Shown: positions 7,089 through 15,888 of the stretch, piece by piece | Layout: each line of letters opens with the position of its first letter | Numbering within the stretch: the first letter of the stretch is position 1 | From: Candidatus Bathyarchaeota archaeon | GTDB lineage: Archaea > Thermoproteota > Bathyarchaeia > Bathyarchaeales > Bathycorpusculaceae | Reading direction: 5' to 3' | Assembly (NCBI GenBank): GCA_903901015.1 | Contig: CAIUPH010000092.1 | Coordinates: 1 to 64,000, forward strand | Length of the DNA stretch: 64,000 nucleotides | Notes under the pieces: generated by a model | What the model saw: the letters and a program-made list of their open reading frames with translations, nothing else | What the model was told of the DNA's origin: nothing | Databases searched by the model: none | Made by a program: the position numbers and the translations under genes

Positions 7089-8681
7089 TTGAGGTTACCT
7101 GATTGGATGCGGATTCGGTTTGGCAAATGGCAAGTTGCCCTCATAGTCTTCGCTTTAACCTATGTATTCCTCGTTACATTGAACTTGAGCCGCATTCCGC
7201 TGCAGTGGGATGAACTAAACCACTTCAACGGCGCCATCCTCCTACTCAGAGGCCAAATCTGGCAGTACGCCGCCGTAAACTCGTTCTATCCGCCCCTGTA
7301 CAATCTGGTCACCGTCGGCTACTTTGCAATTGCGGGCGCCAGCGTGCTGACGGGGCGGCTTGTGACGGTGACGTTTTCGCTGCTTTCCGTATTCGTTGTC
7401 TATAAGATTGCAAGGGAGATGTACGGCGAAAAAACTGCTTTGGTCTCAGCTGTGCTGTTTGCGGTGATGCCGGGAATCGTTTGGATATCCAGCATGGCTA
7501 TGATTGAAAGTATGCTGCTTTTCTTTTTCTGTTTATCCATGCTGTTCTTCTTTAGGTGGCTGAAAAACAGCAGGGAACGCGACTTAATCCTGAGCATTGC
7601 CGCGCTGATAATTGGTGTTGCGGTTAAATACCAGATTCTCGTGGTTGCCCCCATAATCATGATTGTGGGCGCGCTGGTTTTGGGCAGAGGCGGGTTATTG
7701 AAAGTGCAAGCCGAGAAATTCGTTCATTCTAAAAGGTTGTGGATAGGTATTCTGCTGGCGGCTGTGGGGGCGTTTCTGCTCTATGCACTCTACGCTTCAG
7801 GGCTCCTCACCGTGTGGATTTACGCTTTGCAGGTGGGCAACATGGGTCAAACAGTGTACAACAGTCGTTTCCCTGCCCCGATATTTTACTTTATTGAGAT
7901 GGTGTGGCCATACTTTGACCAGCATCCAATTTCGCTTTTGCTCTACGTGGTCGGATTGGCGGGTTTAGTGTTCTTTGCGGTTAGGCGAAAACCAGAGGAC
8001 AAGTTTCTGCTGGTATGGTTCATAGTTATCTACGCGGTTTTCACGTTGATTTCAAACAAGCAGTGGCGCTACGTTACACCCCTGTTTCCTGTGCTGGCGA
8101 TTTCCGCTACCGCGCTGGTGGCGTCGGCGTTGGGTAGGGCACAGAAAATTTGGCGGTCCACAAAAACCGGTCTCACAACGAAACGCGTTGCCAAATTTGC
8201 TGCAGTGCTCCTGATAGTTTCTGTTGCTGGGGGTGTCTTCTTGAGTTCGATGGATGCTTACAGCTGGGTTGGGCAGGGTCAACCGCAAATTCCCATCCAG
8301 CAGGCGGCGGAGTACGCATCGTCAACGGTGCAACAAAACAAATCGGTCTTGGTTTTGTGCCCATATAACCTTTTCAACAGGGACATGGTTTGGTTTTACT
8401 TAAACGCCAAAGGTCCAAGCCAGACGCTTGTTTATCAGTATCCGCTGTTGGCTGTGGATGCTTACACGCCTGACTTTACCGTAAACGACATAGTTCATTT
8501 CTGCGTGGTGAACGGCACAGGATTAGTTATGCTCTATGAATACGGTGCATCCATGAAGTACTTCAACAGCAGCTTAACCGGGCCCGCCGTCTATGGAATG
8601 CTCAACGAGACGGGGCGGTTCACTCTGCAAAACACTTTCGGTGAGGCTCCCAACCGAATCTTTGTGATGTCGTTCAAATAA
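7089..8681 (+). CDS. Glycosyltransferase family 39-like membrane protein
   Basis: The 530-residue polytopic protein has about 10-12 membrane helices and an extracytoplasmic C-terminal region of roughly 130 residues. The first loop holds the acidic W-D-E motif (W40-D41-E42) that in GT39/ArnT/PMT enzymes binds the metal and the lipid-linked sugar, followed by a Y-P-P-L-Y-N block. These enzymes move a sugar from a polyprenyl phosphate carrier to an acceptor outside the membrane. Acceptor and sugar cannot be told. UppP at 22169 could serve the same lipid carrier pool. It is transcribed alone. Confidence 0.8.
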   Translation: MRLPDWMRIRFGKWQVALIVFALTYVFLVTLNLSRIPLQWDELNHFNGAILLLRGQIWQYAAVNSFYPPLYNLVTVGYFAIAGASVLTGRLVTVTFSLLSVFVVYKIAREMYGEKTALVSAVLFAVMPGIVWISSMAMIESMLLFFFCLSMLFFFRWLKNSRERDLILSIAALIIGVAVKYQILVVAPIIMIVGALVLGRGGLLKVQAEKFVHSKRLWIGILLAAVGAFLLYALYASGLLTVWIYALQVGNMGQTVYNSRFPAPIFYFIEMVWPYFDQHPISLLLYVVGLAGLVFFAVRRKPEDKFLLVWFIVIYAVFTLISNKQWRYVTPLFPVLAISATALVASALGRAQKIWRSTKTGLTTKRVAKFAAVLLIVSVAGGVFLSSMDAYSWVGQGQPQIPIQQAAEYASSTVQQNKSVLVLCPYNLFNRDMVWFYLNAKGPSQTLVYQYPLLAVDAYTPDFTVNDIVHFCVVNGTGLVMLYEYGASMKYFNSSLTGPAVYGMLNETGRFTLQNTFGEAPNRIFVMSFK

Positions 8682-8764
8682 TTTAAAATGGGTATCGCCC
8701 GATGTTAGTTATTCTTATTAATTCAATAGGAGCATCTATGTCAACAATCGTTAAGGGTTAAAAG

Positions 8765-10888
8765 ATGCCTCGGTTCAAACAAATCGCTCAAATTCAAGAG
8801 TTAATGAGCAGAAAAGAGCTCATCCGAAACATAGGCATCATTGCGCACATAGACCACGGCAAAACCACCCTGGCAGATTCGCTGCTGGCTGGGGCAGGTT
8901 TGCTGTCCACGAAGATGGCTGGCATGGCAAGGGTGCTTGATTACCTCGAGGAGGAGCAGAAACGAAAAATCACCATAAAAACCGCCAACATCAGCCTCCT
9001 CTACAAAGCCGCGGGCACCCCGTACATCGTGAACCTCGTTGATACGCCGGGACATGTGGATTTCACGGGCAAAGTCACAAGAGCCCTCCGCGTAATCGAC
9101 GGCGCCGTAGTCGTGGTTGACGCCGTGGAAGAAATCATGGCTCAAACCGAAATCGTCACCAAACAAGCCCTTGACGAACGCGTTCGCCCAGTTCTATTCA
9201 TCAACAAAGTCGACAAACTAATAGTCGAGCTCAAACTAAATGAAGAGCAAATCCAGAAGAAACTCGACCAAATCATTAGCCGATTCAACGACCTCATCGA
9301 AACCTACGCAGAGCCAGAATTCAAGAGCCGATGGAAAATCAGCGGTTCACTGGGCAACGTGGCTTTCGGCTCAGCCCTGCATGGATGGGGCTTCACGATG
9401 AACATGGCAAAGCAGAAGGGCACAAAGTTTTCGGACATAGCAAAAGCCTATGCTGATGGGACGGAGATGAAGCTGAAGGAATCTTTGCCCGTTTACGAAG
9501 CAGTTTTTGAAATGGCTATCAACGTTATTCCTAACCCTCGTGAAGCGCAGGCTTACCGCATCGAAAAGATCTGGGACGGACAAATCACCTCCAAACTTGG
9601 CAATGCGCTGGTTCAATGCAGCGATGATGCACCAGCCATTGTGTTTGTAACCAACGTGCATTCTGACCCAAACGGCGATTCCGTTGCCACTGGGCGAGTG
9701 TTCTCTGGCAGGCTCAAGAAAGGAGATATGTTGCATCTTGTGGATTCCCTGTCTGAAACCGAGGTTAAAGAAGTCTCCATTGACATGGGTTCGCTTCGGG
9801 AAGAAGTCAGCGAAGTTTCAGCTGGCAGTTTAGCGTCTTTTACGTTGACGGGACGGGTTAAGGCTGGAGAAACCCTCGTTGACTTGGCACACAAAGATGG
9901 TATGTTGCCCTTCGAAGGCATATGCTACGTTTCAGAACCCGTCGTCACTTTGGCGGTGGAACCCAAAAAAACCCAAGACATACCCTTGCTGCTCGATGCG
10001 CTCGAGAAACTCGCACGTGAAGACCCCAACCTCAAGGTGTCCGCGGATAAGCAGACTGGCGAGTACCTGTTAAGTGGCATGGGTGAGTTGCACCTTGAAA
10101 TAGCCATCCATGAACTGAAAAACACGTTTGGCATCGATGTGACGGTGTCTTCGCCAAGAGTGGTCTACATGGAGAGTGTAGCGAAAAAGGGGGTGGTTGC
10201 ACTGGCTAAGAGCCCCGATAAGCTGAGCAGTTTTTGGGTGCAGGTTATGCCTGAAAACGAGGAAGCCAACACATCTGCCGATGAGGATTCGGGCAGTGTT
10301 CTATCGGTTGATGAGCATCGGAACGTGCTTTTGGATTGCAGCGCAAAAACGGAGCAGGTTTCAGAATCGGATTTGGAAGCCATAATCGCTGGGTTCGAGT
10401 ACGCTTGCAAGGCAGGTCCCCTCTGCGGCGAACCCGTGCGGCACCTGAAAGTTAACTTGGTTGATTTTCAGTTGAGCCAAAGCGGCGAGGGCGGCTCAGA
10501 AGTCATGCGCGGCACAAGCAAAGCTGCCTTCGGCAGCTTCCTATCAGCTGACCCCATCCTGCTGGAACCCGTTTACAGAATAATCATCTCAGTCGCCACC
10601 GAACTCGCAGGCGAAGCCTCAAGAATCCTCAGCACCAGACACGGCAAAGTCACGTTGTTCGAGCAGAAAGGACTCCTAACAGTAATCACCGGCTTTATTC
10701 CCGTCTCTGAAACCTTCGGGTTCTCCAAAGAACTGCGTACAACCACCTCGGGAAGGGCGTTTTGGCAGATGTTTTTTGACCACTGGGAAAAAATGTCCCA
10801 GAAGCAGGCTTTGGAGGTTATAGTCGGTTTGCGCAAACAGAAAGGTTTAGTGCCCGAGGTGCCCAAGCCAGAAAAATTTATGGAGTAG
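8765..10888 (+). CDS. fusA: Elongation factor 2 family GTPase lacking the diphthamide loop (EF-2 or EF-2 paralogue)
   Basis: The 707-residue protein has the complete EF-2 domain set. G motifs are G1 AHIDHGKT (27-34), G3 DTPGH (93-97) and G4 NKVD (147-150). The C-terminus has the family's ETFGFSKELR and FDHWEKM blocks. Two features differ from ordinary archaeal EF-2. Switch I reads RKITI (67-71) instead of RGITI. The domain IV tip, normally DAIHRG with the diphthamide histidine, is LSQSGEGGSEVMRG (570-583): about two residues shorter and with no histidine. It may be the paralogous aEF-2p type or the sole EF-2 of a lineage without diphthamide. ATG 8765 follows a purine-rich leader. ogg follows after 3 bp. 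Confidence 0.85.
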   Translation: MPRFKQIAQIQELMSRKELIRNIGIIAHIDHGKTTLADSLLAGAGLLSTKMAGMARVLDYLEEEQKRKITIKTANISLLYKAAGTPYIVNLVDTPGHVDFTGKVTRALRVIDGAVVVVDAVEEIMAQTEIVTKQALDERVRPVLFINKVDKLIVELKLNEEQIQKKLDQIISRFNDLIETYAEPEFKSRWKISGSLGNVAFGSALHGWGFTMNMAKQKGTKFSDIAKAYADGTEMKLKESLPVYEAVFEMAINVIPNPREAQAYRIEKIWDGQITSKLGNALVQCSDDAPAIVFVTNVHSDPNGDSVATGRVFSGRLKKGDMLHLVDSLSETEVKEVSIDMGSLREEVSEVSAGSLASFTLTGRVKAGETLVDLAHKDGMLPFEGICYVSEPVVTLAVEPKKTQDIPLLLDALEKLAREDPNLKVSADKQTGEYLLSGMGELHLEIAIHELKNTFGIDVTVSSPRVVYMESVAKKGVVALAKSPDKLSSFWVQVMPENEEANTSADEDSGSVLSVDEHRNVLLDCSAKTEQVSESDLEAIIAGFEYACKAGPLCGEPVRHLKVNLVDFQLSQSGEGGSEVMRGTSKAAFGSFLSADPILLEPVYRIIISVATELAGEASRILSTRHGKVTLFEQKGLLTVITGFIPVSETFGFSKELRTTTSGRAFWQMFFDHWEKMSQKQALEVIVGLRKQKGLVPEVPKPEKFME

Positions 10889-10891
10889 TGT

Positions 10892-11755
10892 GTGATGCGA
10901 CTTAATGTTGCGTTTGACTTGGATTTTTCGCTCTGCTGCGGGCAGGTGTTTAGGTGGCGCAAGGTTGGTGGATGGTGGTATGGTGTTATGGGCGAAAGCG
11001 TGGTTAAGGTTCGCCAGTGCGGCTGCGAGCTTGAGTTTGAGAACGTCAGCGAAGAATTTGTGCAGGGTTATTTTGGGTTAAACGATGACTTAGCCAAAAT
11101 CAGCCAGTGCATAGGCAAAGATGATTACGTTCGGAAAGCTCTTGGTCGGTTTGAGGGGCTGCGAATTGTTCGGCAAGTGCCATGGGAATGCCTAATCAGC
11201 TTTATCTGCGCCACTTACAAGAACATCGCAGCCATCGAGCTGATGCTCAGAAAGCTCTCGCTGAAGTTTGGGGAAAAAAAGGTTTTTGACGGTTTAGAAT
11301 TCTATACTTTTCCCTCTGTTGAGGTGCTCGCTGATGCAAGCGAGAAGGCTTTGATGGAGTGCGGTTTGGGTTACAGGGCAAAGTACGTGCAGAAAACCGC
11401 TAAGAAAATCCTTAACGAAAAAATTAGCCTCGACCATTTCAGGAACATGCCTTATCTGGAGGCTCGCAAACGGCTTTTGGAGTTTTCAGGGGTCGGCTTG
11501 AAAGTGGCTGATTGCGTGCTGCTCTTTTCGTTCGAGAAAACCGAGGCTTTCCCTGTGGACGTCTGGGTTAAACGCGTCATCCTAAACCACTACGCCAACT
11601 ATCTGCCTGAACCCTTCGTGAAAAAACTCCAGAGCCATGCCTCCTTAACCAACGCTGAATACTTGAAAATAAGCGATTTCGCCCGAACCTACTTCGGCAC
11701 ATACGCAGGCTACGCCCAAGAATACCTCTACCACTATGAGCGAACGCAACGTTAA
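10892..11755 (+). CDS. ogg: 8-oxoguanine DNA glycosylase/AP lyase, OGG1 type
   Basis: This protein (GTG 10892 or ATG 10895) is a bifunctional base-excision repair enzyme of the HhH-GPD superfamily. The N-terminal part has the OGG1-style C-G-Q-V-F-R-W block. The helix-hairpin-helix FSGVGLKVADCVLLF carries the Schiff-base lysine K204, and the activating aspartate is D223 in FPVDVWVKR. Their 19-residue spacing equals that in human OGG1 (K249/D268). It lies 3 bp after the EF-2-like gene and is likely co-transcribed. Its 3' end overlaps only a weak upstream extension of the next ORF. Confidence 0.85.
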   Translation: MMRLNVAFDLDFSLCCGQVFRWRKVGGWWYGVMGESVVKVRQCGCELEFENVSEEFVQGYFGLNDDLAKISQCIGKDDYVRKALGRFEGLRIVRQVPWECLISFICATYKNIAAIELMLRKLSLKFGEKKVFDGLEFYTFPSVEVLADASEKALMECGLGYRAKYVQKTAKKILNEKISLDHFRNMPYLEARKRLLEFSGVGLKVADCVLLFSFEKTEAFPVDVWVKRVILNHYANYLPEPFVKKLQSHASLTNAEYLKISDFARTYFGTYAGYAQEYLYHYERTQR

Positions 11756-11792
11756 AATGGCGTCGCTTAGCATTTGCCTACTGGTGCAGTGT

Positions 11793-12047
11793 ATGAGTGA
11801 GGGCAAAATTGTAGAATTAATCAAGCACAAAAGAGCTTTCCTAAGACAAACCACGAAAGATTACTCCGTGGGCGGAAACGACATGCTCGACGACGTTGAC
11901 GTATTGTTGCAGGAGGCTAAAGCGGAAATCACCCATAACTTGGAACTTGCCAACTGCCTACGCAAAGACGAGGGCGAAGCGGCATGGCAGAAAGACTGCC
12001 TCTCCATGTTCAACGCATGGTACGAAAAATGGTTTGGAACACCCTAA
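11793..12047 (+). CDS. Hypothetical protein, 84 residues
   Basis: The preferred start is ATG 11793 (MSEGKIVELIKHKRAFL) behind a purine-rich stretch. An extended start at 11736 would overlap ogg. The protein is charged and predicted helical, with no membrane segment or cysteine cluster. The last part (WQKDCLSMFNAWYEKWFG) is rich in aromatic residues. No family is recognised. It may be the last gene of the EF-2-like/ogg unit. Confidence 0.5.
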   Translation: MSEGKIVELIKHKRAFLRQTTKDYSVGGNDMLDDVDVLLQEAKAEITHNLELANCLRKDEGEAAWQKDCLSMFNAWYEKWFGTP

Positions 12048-12143
12048 TCCTTTTTATATTTTCAGTTATCGATTAGTTACTTGTTGATAATCGGAAAATG
12101 TTTAAATCTGTACTGGAACAGCAATATTAGAGAATGACACTGT

Positions 12144-12218
12144 GGGCCCGTAGCTCAGTCCGGCTAGAGCGCCAGACTCATAATCTGTTGACCGGGTGTT
12201 CAAATCGCCCCGGGCCCA
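12144..12218 (+). tRNA. tRNA with CAT anticodon (elongator Met, or Ile2)
   Basis: The acceptor pairs GGGCCCG with CGGGCCC. The anticodon loop is CTCATAA, the T arm is GGGTG-TTCAAAT-CGCCC and the discriminator base is A. CCA is encoded at 12219-12221. The anticodon stem lacks the GGG/CCC pairs of initiators, so this is elongator tRNA-Met or a tRNA-Ile whose wobble C is modified; the two cannot be separated safely here. A TATA box (TTTAAAT, 12101-12107) lies about 40 bp upstream. Confidence 0.92.
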
Positions 12219-12311
12219 CCATCCATTTCTAAACCGGCGACGATTTTTGATGCAAGAAGTTAAATATCCAATTTCATGTTCCCTAATCAGCTAAACTTCC
12301 AGGAAAATCCG

Positions 12312-13241
12312 ATGACCCGAATGATTGACGCTGAAAACCTCACCAAAAAATTCGGTGGCCTCACCGCAGTAGACAACCTGACCCTGCACGTGGACGACGG
12401 CGAAGTCTTCGGTTTCCTCGGACCCAACGGCGCAGGCAAAACCACCACCGTACGCATGCTGTGCTGCTTGATATCTAAGACCAGCGGCACCGCAAAGGTT
12501 GCAGGCTACGACGTTGGAAACGAGGCAGACGCCATCAAAATACGCGGACTCATCGGTTTTGTCCCAGACAACGTGGGCTTGTATGAGGATTTAACTGCGT
12601 ATGAGAATCTGGATTACTATGGAAAACTATACAAGGTTTCGGAACCTCAACGAAAAGAAAACATCCAGCGTTTCCTAACCCTGCTGGGGTTGTGGGAAAA
12701 AAGAGATGTTGCAGCGGGAACATTTTCCAAGGGCATGAAGCAGAAGCTTGCGATTGCACGCGCCCTCATTCACGACCCGGAAATTCTATTCATGGATGAA
12801 CCCACAGCGAACCTTGACCCCGAATCCGCCAAAACCGTCCGCGAATTCATTCTTGAGCTAAAGCACCAGAAGAAAACCATATTTTTAAACACCCACAACC
12901 TCGACGAAGCACAGCGGATCTGTAGCAGAATCGCCATATTAAACACTAAACTGATGGCTATTGGTACCCCCGAAGAACTCGAGCACTTGACGGGTGCAAG
13001 AAGAACCGTTATTCAGCTGGAGCAGGTAACCGCTGCGGTTTTAAATGCTTTGGAGAAACTTTCGCTCGGAAAAATAGTTCAAGATGGCAGCAAATTAACC
13101 GTTGAAACCGCGAACCCAATCAAGGAAAACCCTGGAATAGTTCAGGCGGTTGTTGAAGCCGGAGGCAGAGTTCAGTCGGTTTCAGTTTCGAGTTCAAGCC
13201 TTGAAGATGCATACTTGAAACTTGTGAGGGAACAAAAATGA
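12312..13241 (+). CDS. ABC-2 type exporter, ATP-binding subunit
   Basis: This is a classic DrrA-like ABC ATPase: Walker A GPNGAGKT, the signature FSKGMKQKLAIARAL in place of LSGGQ, Walker B ILFMDEPTANLD, and a C-terminal extension (about 80 residues after the H-loop) typical of ABC-2 exporters. The frame is open from ATG 12276, but a TATA box at 12261-12267 would place the transcript start near 12290, so ATG 12312 (MTRMIDAENLTKKFGG) is the better start. Its stop overlaps the start of the permease gene by 4 bp (ATGA). Substrate unknown. Confidence 0.9.
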   Translation: MTRMIDAENLTKKFGGLTAVDNLTLHVDDGEVFGFLGPNGAGKTTTVRMLCCLISKTSGTAKVAGYDVGNEADAIKIRGLIGFVPDNVGLYEDLTAYENLDYYGKLYKVSEPQRKENIQRFLTLLGLWEKRDVAAGTFSKGMKQKLAIARALIHDPEILFMDEPTANLDPESAKTVREFILELKHQKKTIFLNTHNLDEAQRICSRIAILNTKLMAIGTPEELEHLTGARRTVIQLEQVTAAVLNALEKLSLGKIVQDGSKLTVETANPIKENPGIVQAVVEAGGRVQSVSVSSSSLEDAYLKLVREQK

Positions 13242-13972
13242 ACCTGGGAACCGCATGGATTATTGCTTCGAAGGACCTAAAATCGGTCAGGCGTAAGAAA
13301 AGCATATTCATAGGGGTCATTCTTTTTCCGCTGCTTCTGGCGTTTCTTTTCCCCGCGGTTATCGCGCTGGAATCAAGGAATGGGGGCATTCCAGCTTCGT
13401 TTCTTCCCGAGCTTTTGAATGCGTTTTCGTTTTTCTTCGTTATTGCAGTTTCTACTCTTCCCACCGCGATTGCCTCATACAGTATTGTGGGCGAAAAAGT
13501 CGAGAAGAGTCTGGAACCGCTTTTGGCGACTCCTACTACTGACAGGGAGATTCTGTTGGGAAAAAGCATCGCGGCGTTCCTGCCTCCCATCTTGGCAACC
13601 TATGCCAGCGCTGTAATCTACATGGTTCTCATCGATTACTTGACTTATCCCACGCTGGGCTACCTTAACTACCCCAATGTAAGCATCGGCATAATCCTCT
13701 TGCTCGTTATTCCCCTCACCGAAATATTAAGCATAGAAGCAAGCGTGATTTTTTCGTCGCGGGTCAACGATGTTCGGGCTGCAAACCAGCTCGGAGGCTT
13801 AATGTTCATACCCTTCATGATAATTTACCTCGCCAGCGAGTTAGGAGTCATAACACTCAACAACGATAACCTCCTGATAATTGCCGGTGCCCTGCTGCTG
13901 GCTGATGCGGCGCTATTCTATTTTAGCTCTGCCACTTTCCGCCGGGAAGAGATACTGACAAAGTGGACGTAA
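13238..13972 (+). CDS. ABC-2 type exporter, permease subunit
   Basis: The 244-residue membrane protein has about six helices, starting with the cytosolic R-R-K-K-S entry and first helix at about 24-43. It contains the ABC-2 permease feature IVGEKVEKSLEPLLATPTTD, the amphipathic coupling region before helix 2. It overlaps the ATPase gene by 4 bp and forms with it a complete exporter. Confidence 0.88.
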   Translation: MNLGTAWIIASKDLKSVRRKKSIFIGVILFPLLLAFLFPAVIALESRNGGIPASFLPELLNAFSFFFVIAVSTLPTAIASYSIVGEKVEKSLEPLLATPTTDREILLGKSIAAFLPPILATYASAVIYMVLIDYLTYPTLGYLNYPNVSIGIILLLVIPLTEILSIEASVIFSSRVNDVRAANQLGGLMFIPFMIIYLASELGVITLNNDNLLIIAGALLLADAALFYFSSATFRREEILTKWT

Positions 13973-14013
13973 AGGCAGGCTTTTAGGAATTAACAAAAAG
14001 GTAGCTCGGCATA

Positions 14014-14564
14014 TTATTTTACTATTTCTTGGATTATTTCGTTGACTGCCATAACTTTTGCGTTGTATACATACTCTAAATATTTCAGTCCTTGTTCGTG
14101 GTCTTCAACAGTGAATGCTTCGACGCCGTCTTTGGCGATTACGATGTGGTAGCCTCGGAAAAATGCGTCTGCTAACGTGTGGCGTATGCACATGTTGGTG
14201 TGTAAGCCGCCGAGAACCACGGTTTTTACGCCTTCACCTTTGTACAAGCTGCGCAGAAGCGGGTCGAGACCTGTCTCGTAAAAGCCGCTGTAAGTCCGTT
14301 TTTCAACGATGTAGTCTTTGCCTTCTTCGGGCTTGAGCTCAGCAATAACCTCTGCGCCCTGTGTGCCTTTTATGGCGTGGCTACCCCATTTCCGAAAACC
14401 CTCACATCCTGGGGATAATGGGCATCGATGCTGTAGATGACGGGAACACCGTTTTTGCGGGCCACCACAAAGCGTTGCAGCGACTCAACTATGTCGATGA
14501 CACGTTTTATTTTTAGGGAACCCGTGAAGAAATCGTTCTGCACATCCACGAGTATAATGGCGGA
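14014..14564 (-). pseudogene. Isochorismatase-family cysteine hydrolase, frameshifted
   Basis: Two minus-strand frames together make one isochorismatase/nicotinamidase-like protein. The 5' part reads A-I-I-L-V-D-V-Q-N-D-F (catalytic Asp) and Y-S-I-D-A-H-Y-P (metal-site DxH), then breaks at 14387-14394, where one base appears to be missing in a GGAAATGGGG run. The 3' part continues W-G-S-H-A-I-K-G-T-Q-G and contains GGLHTNMCIRH with the nucleophilic cysteine. The 5' frame also lacks a usual start: an in-frame TAA at 14565-14567 sits directly before the first beta strand. Either two mutations or an assembly error plus a non-standard start explains this. Confidence 0.8.
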
Positions 14565-14620
14565 TTAATCAAAAAAACACTCTCACTAGAAAAGAGTTGG
14601 GAGAACTAATTTAGTTTATC

Positions 14621-15727
14621 CTACGGCATGCATGGCCCAATCGTTAGGTTCTCCGCGCCGTTCTTGGTTACGAGGAGTGTGTCTTCGATTCGAACGCCGC
14701 CGAAACCCGGCACGTAGATTCCCGGTTCATTTGTTACCACGTTGCCCGTTGCCAAAACGTCTTTGCTGTCGGGGCTCAGGATGGGTGCTTCATGAACCTC
14801 TAAACCGACGCCGTGGCCAAGGTTGTGGACAAAGAACTCGCCAAACCCAGCCTGCTCAATCACGCGTCTCGCGGCTTCGTCAACATCGTATGCGGAAACT
14901 TTGGGTTTTATTTTTTCGAAGGCTTTCTGGTGCGCCAACTTTACGGCGTCGTAGATTCTTGCCTGTTTTTCGGTGGCTTTGCTGGCAATGAAAGTTCGCG
15001 TGCAGTCGGAGCGGTAGAACTTGTAGGTTGCGCCCAAATCAACCACGACGAAGTCGCCGTCGCAGATGGTTCGCTCAAGGTTGCTGCCGTGTGGAAACGC
15101 GGAGGTTGGACCCGACGCCACGATGGTGTCAAACGCCACGCCATCTGAGCCTGCTTTGCGCATGGCGTATTCGATTTCCGCCGCTGCATCCTTCTCTTTT
15201 AAGCCGACGCCGATGATTTCCTTAGCTGTCTGCATTCCGATGCCCGCGATTCTGCAGGCTTCCTGTATAAACTTGATTTCCCCGTAATCTTTGACGCTGC
15301 GTAGCTCCCGAACCAGACCGTTGATTGGCTCAAGCTTTTCCTCGCCACCCATAGCTTTTGCGAGGGCACGCCAGCTCTCGATAGGCAATGAGTCGACGCC
15401 GAGTTTTCCGGGGGCTTGCAAAGCGATTTTCTCCATGAGGTTCTCGCCGCGTTTCAGGAGTTCGACGTTTACGCCTTTGGCTTCTGCTTTTGCCTGTTCG
15501 TAGTTGACGGTGGATACGTAGAGGGTGCTGTCGCCTTGTTCGGGGATGTAGAGTGCGGTTGCAGCGGCGAAGTTGGTGAAGTAGGTTAGGTTGGTTTGGT
15601 TGAAGATTACAAAGTTTGTTGGTTTGCCCTGTTTGGCGGCTGCTTGTTTTAGTGCGGTGGTTCGGTTCAAGGACTTTGCCTCTCTGTAGGGGAGTGGTTT
15701 GATTGTTTTAAGTTTTTGCTTCTGCAA
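14621..15727 (-). CDS. pepQ: M24-family Xaa-Pro peptidase (aminopeptidase P/prolidase type)
   Basis: The 368-residue protein has a creatinase-like N-terminal domain (about 1-145) and a pita-bread metallopeptidase domain. All five metal ligands are visible: D in VVDLGA, D in RSDCTRTF, H in HNLGHGVGLEVHE, E in TNEPGIY and E in RIEDTLLV. The enzyme releases amino acids next to proline in the cytosol during peptide turnover. It is transcribed toward the broken cysteine hydrolase and is divergent from the first AOR operon. Confidence 0.88.
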   Translation of the reverse strand: MQKQKLKTIKPLPYREAKSLNRTTALKQAAAKQGKPTNFVIFNQTNLTYFTNFAAATALYIPEQGDSTLYVSTVNYEQAKAEAKGVNVELLKRGENLMEKIALQAPGKLGVDSLPIESWRALAKAMGGEEKLEPINGLVRELRSVKDYGEIKFIQEACRIAGIGMQTAKEIIGVGLKEKDAAAEIEYAMRKAGSDGVAFDTIVASGPTSAFPHGSNLERTICDGDFVVVDLGATYKFYRSDCTRTFIASKATEKQARIYDAVKLAHQKAFEKIKPKVSAYDVDEAARRVIEQAGFGEFFVHNLGHGVGLEVHEAPILSPDSKDVLATGNVVTNEPGIYVPGFGGVRIEDTLLVTKNGAENLTIGPCMP

Positions 15728-15827
15728 CTGCGAGAAAGTGCCTGTTTTGTTGTTTCCGAAGAGCTTTTTATTGCGTTATGCATCGAAAAACAAGTCGCCA
15801 TAGGCCGTGTTTTTTTAAATGAACCAG

Positions 15828-15843
15828 CCATTAACTTAATATA
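15828..15843 (+). promoter_or_regulatory. AOR promoter block, copy 1
   Basis: CCATTAACTTAATATA lies 46 bp before the ATG of the first AOR gene and includes a TATA-like TTAATATA. The identical 16 bp occur at 19644-19659 with nearly the same spacing to the second AOR start, which marks it as a conserved promoter or operator. Confidence 0.65.
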
Positions 15844-15888
15844 GTTTTTACTTGCCTTCTAATCTTACCAAGATTGAGGGTAAAAAGC

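Noticed and set aside
12144-12218. Initiator tRNA-Met
   Set aside because: The anticodon stem lacks the three consecutive G-C pairs typical of initiators.
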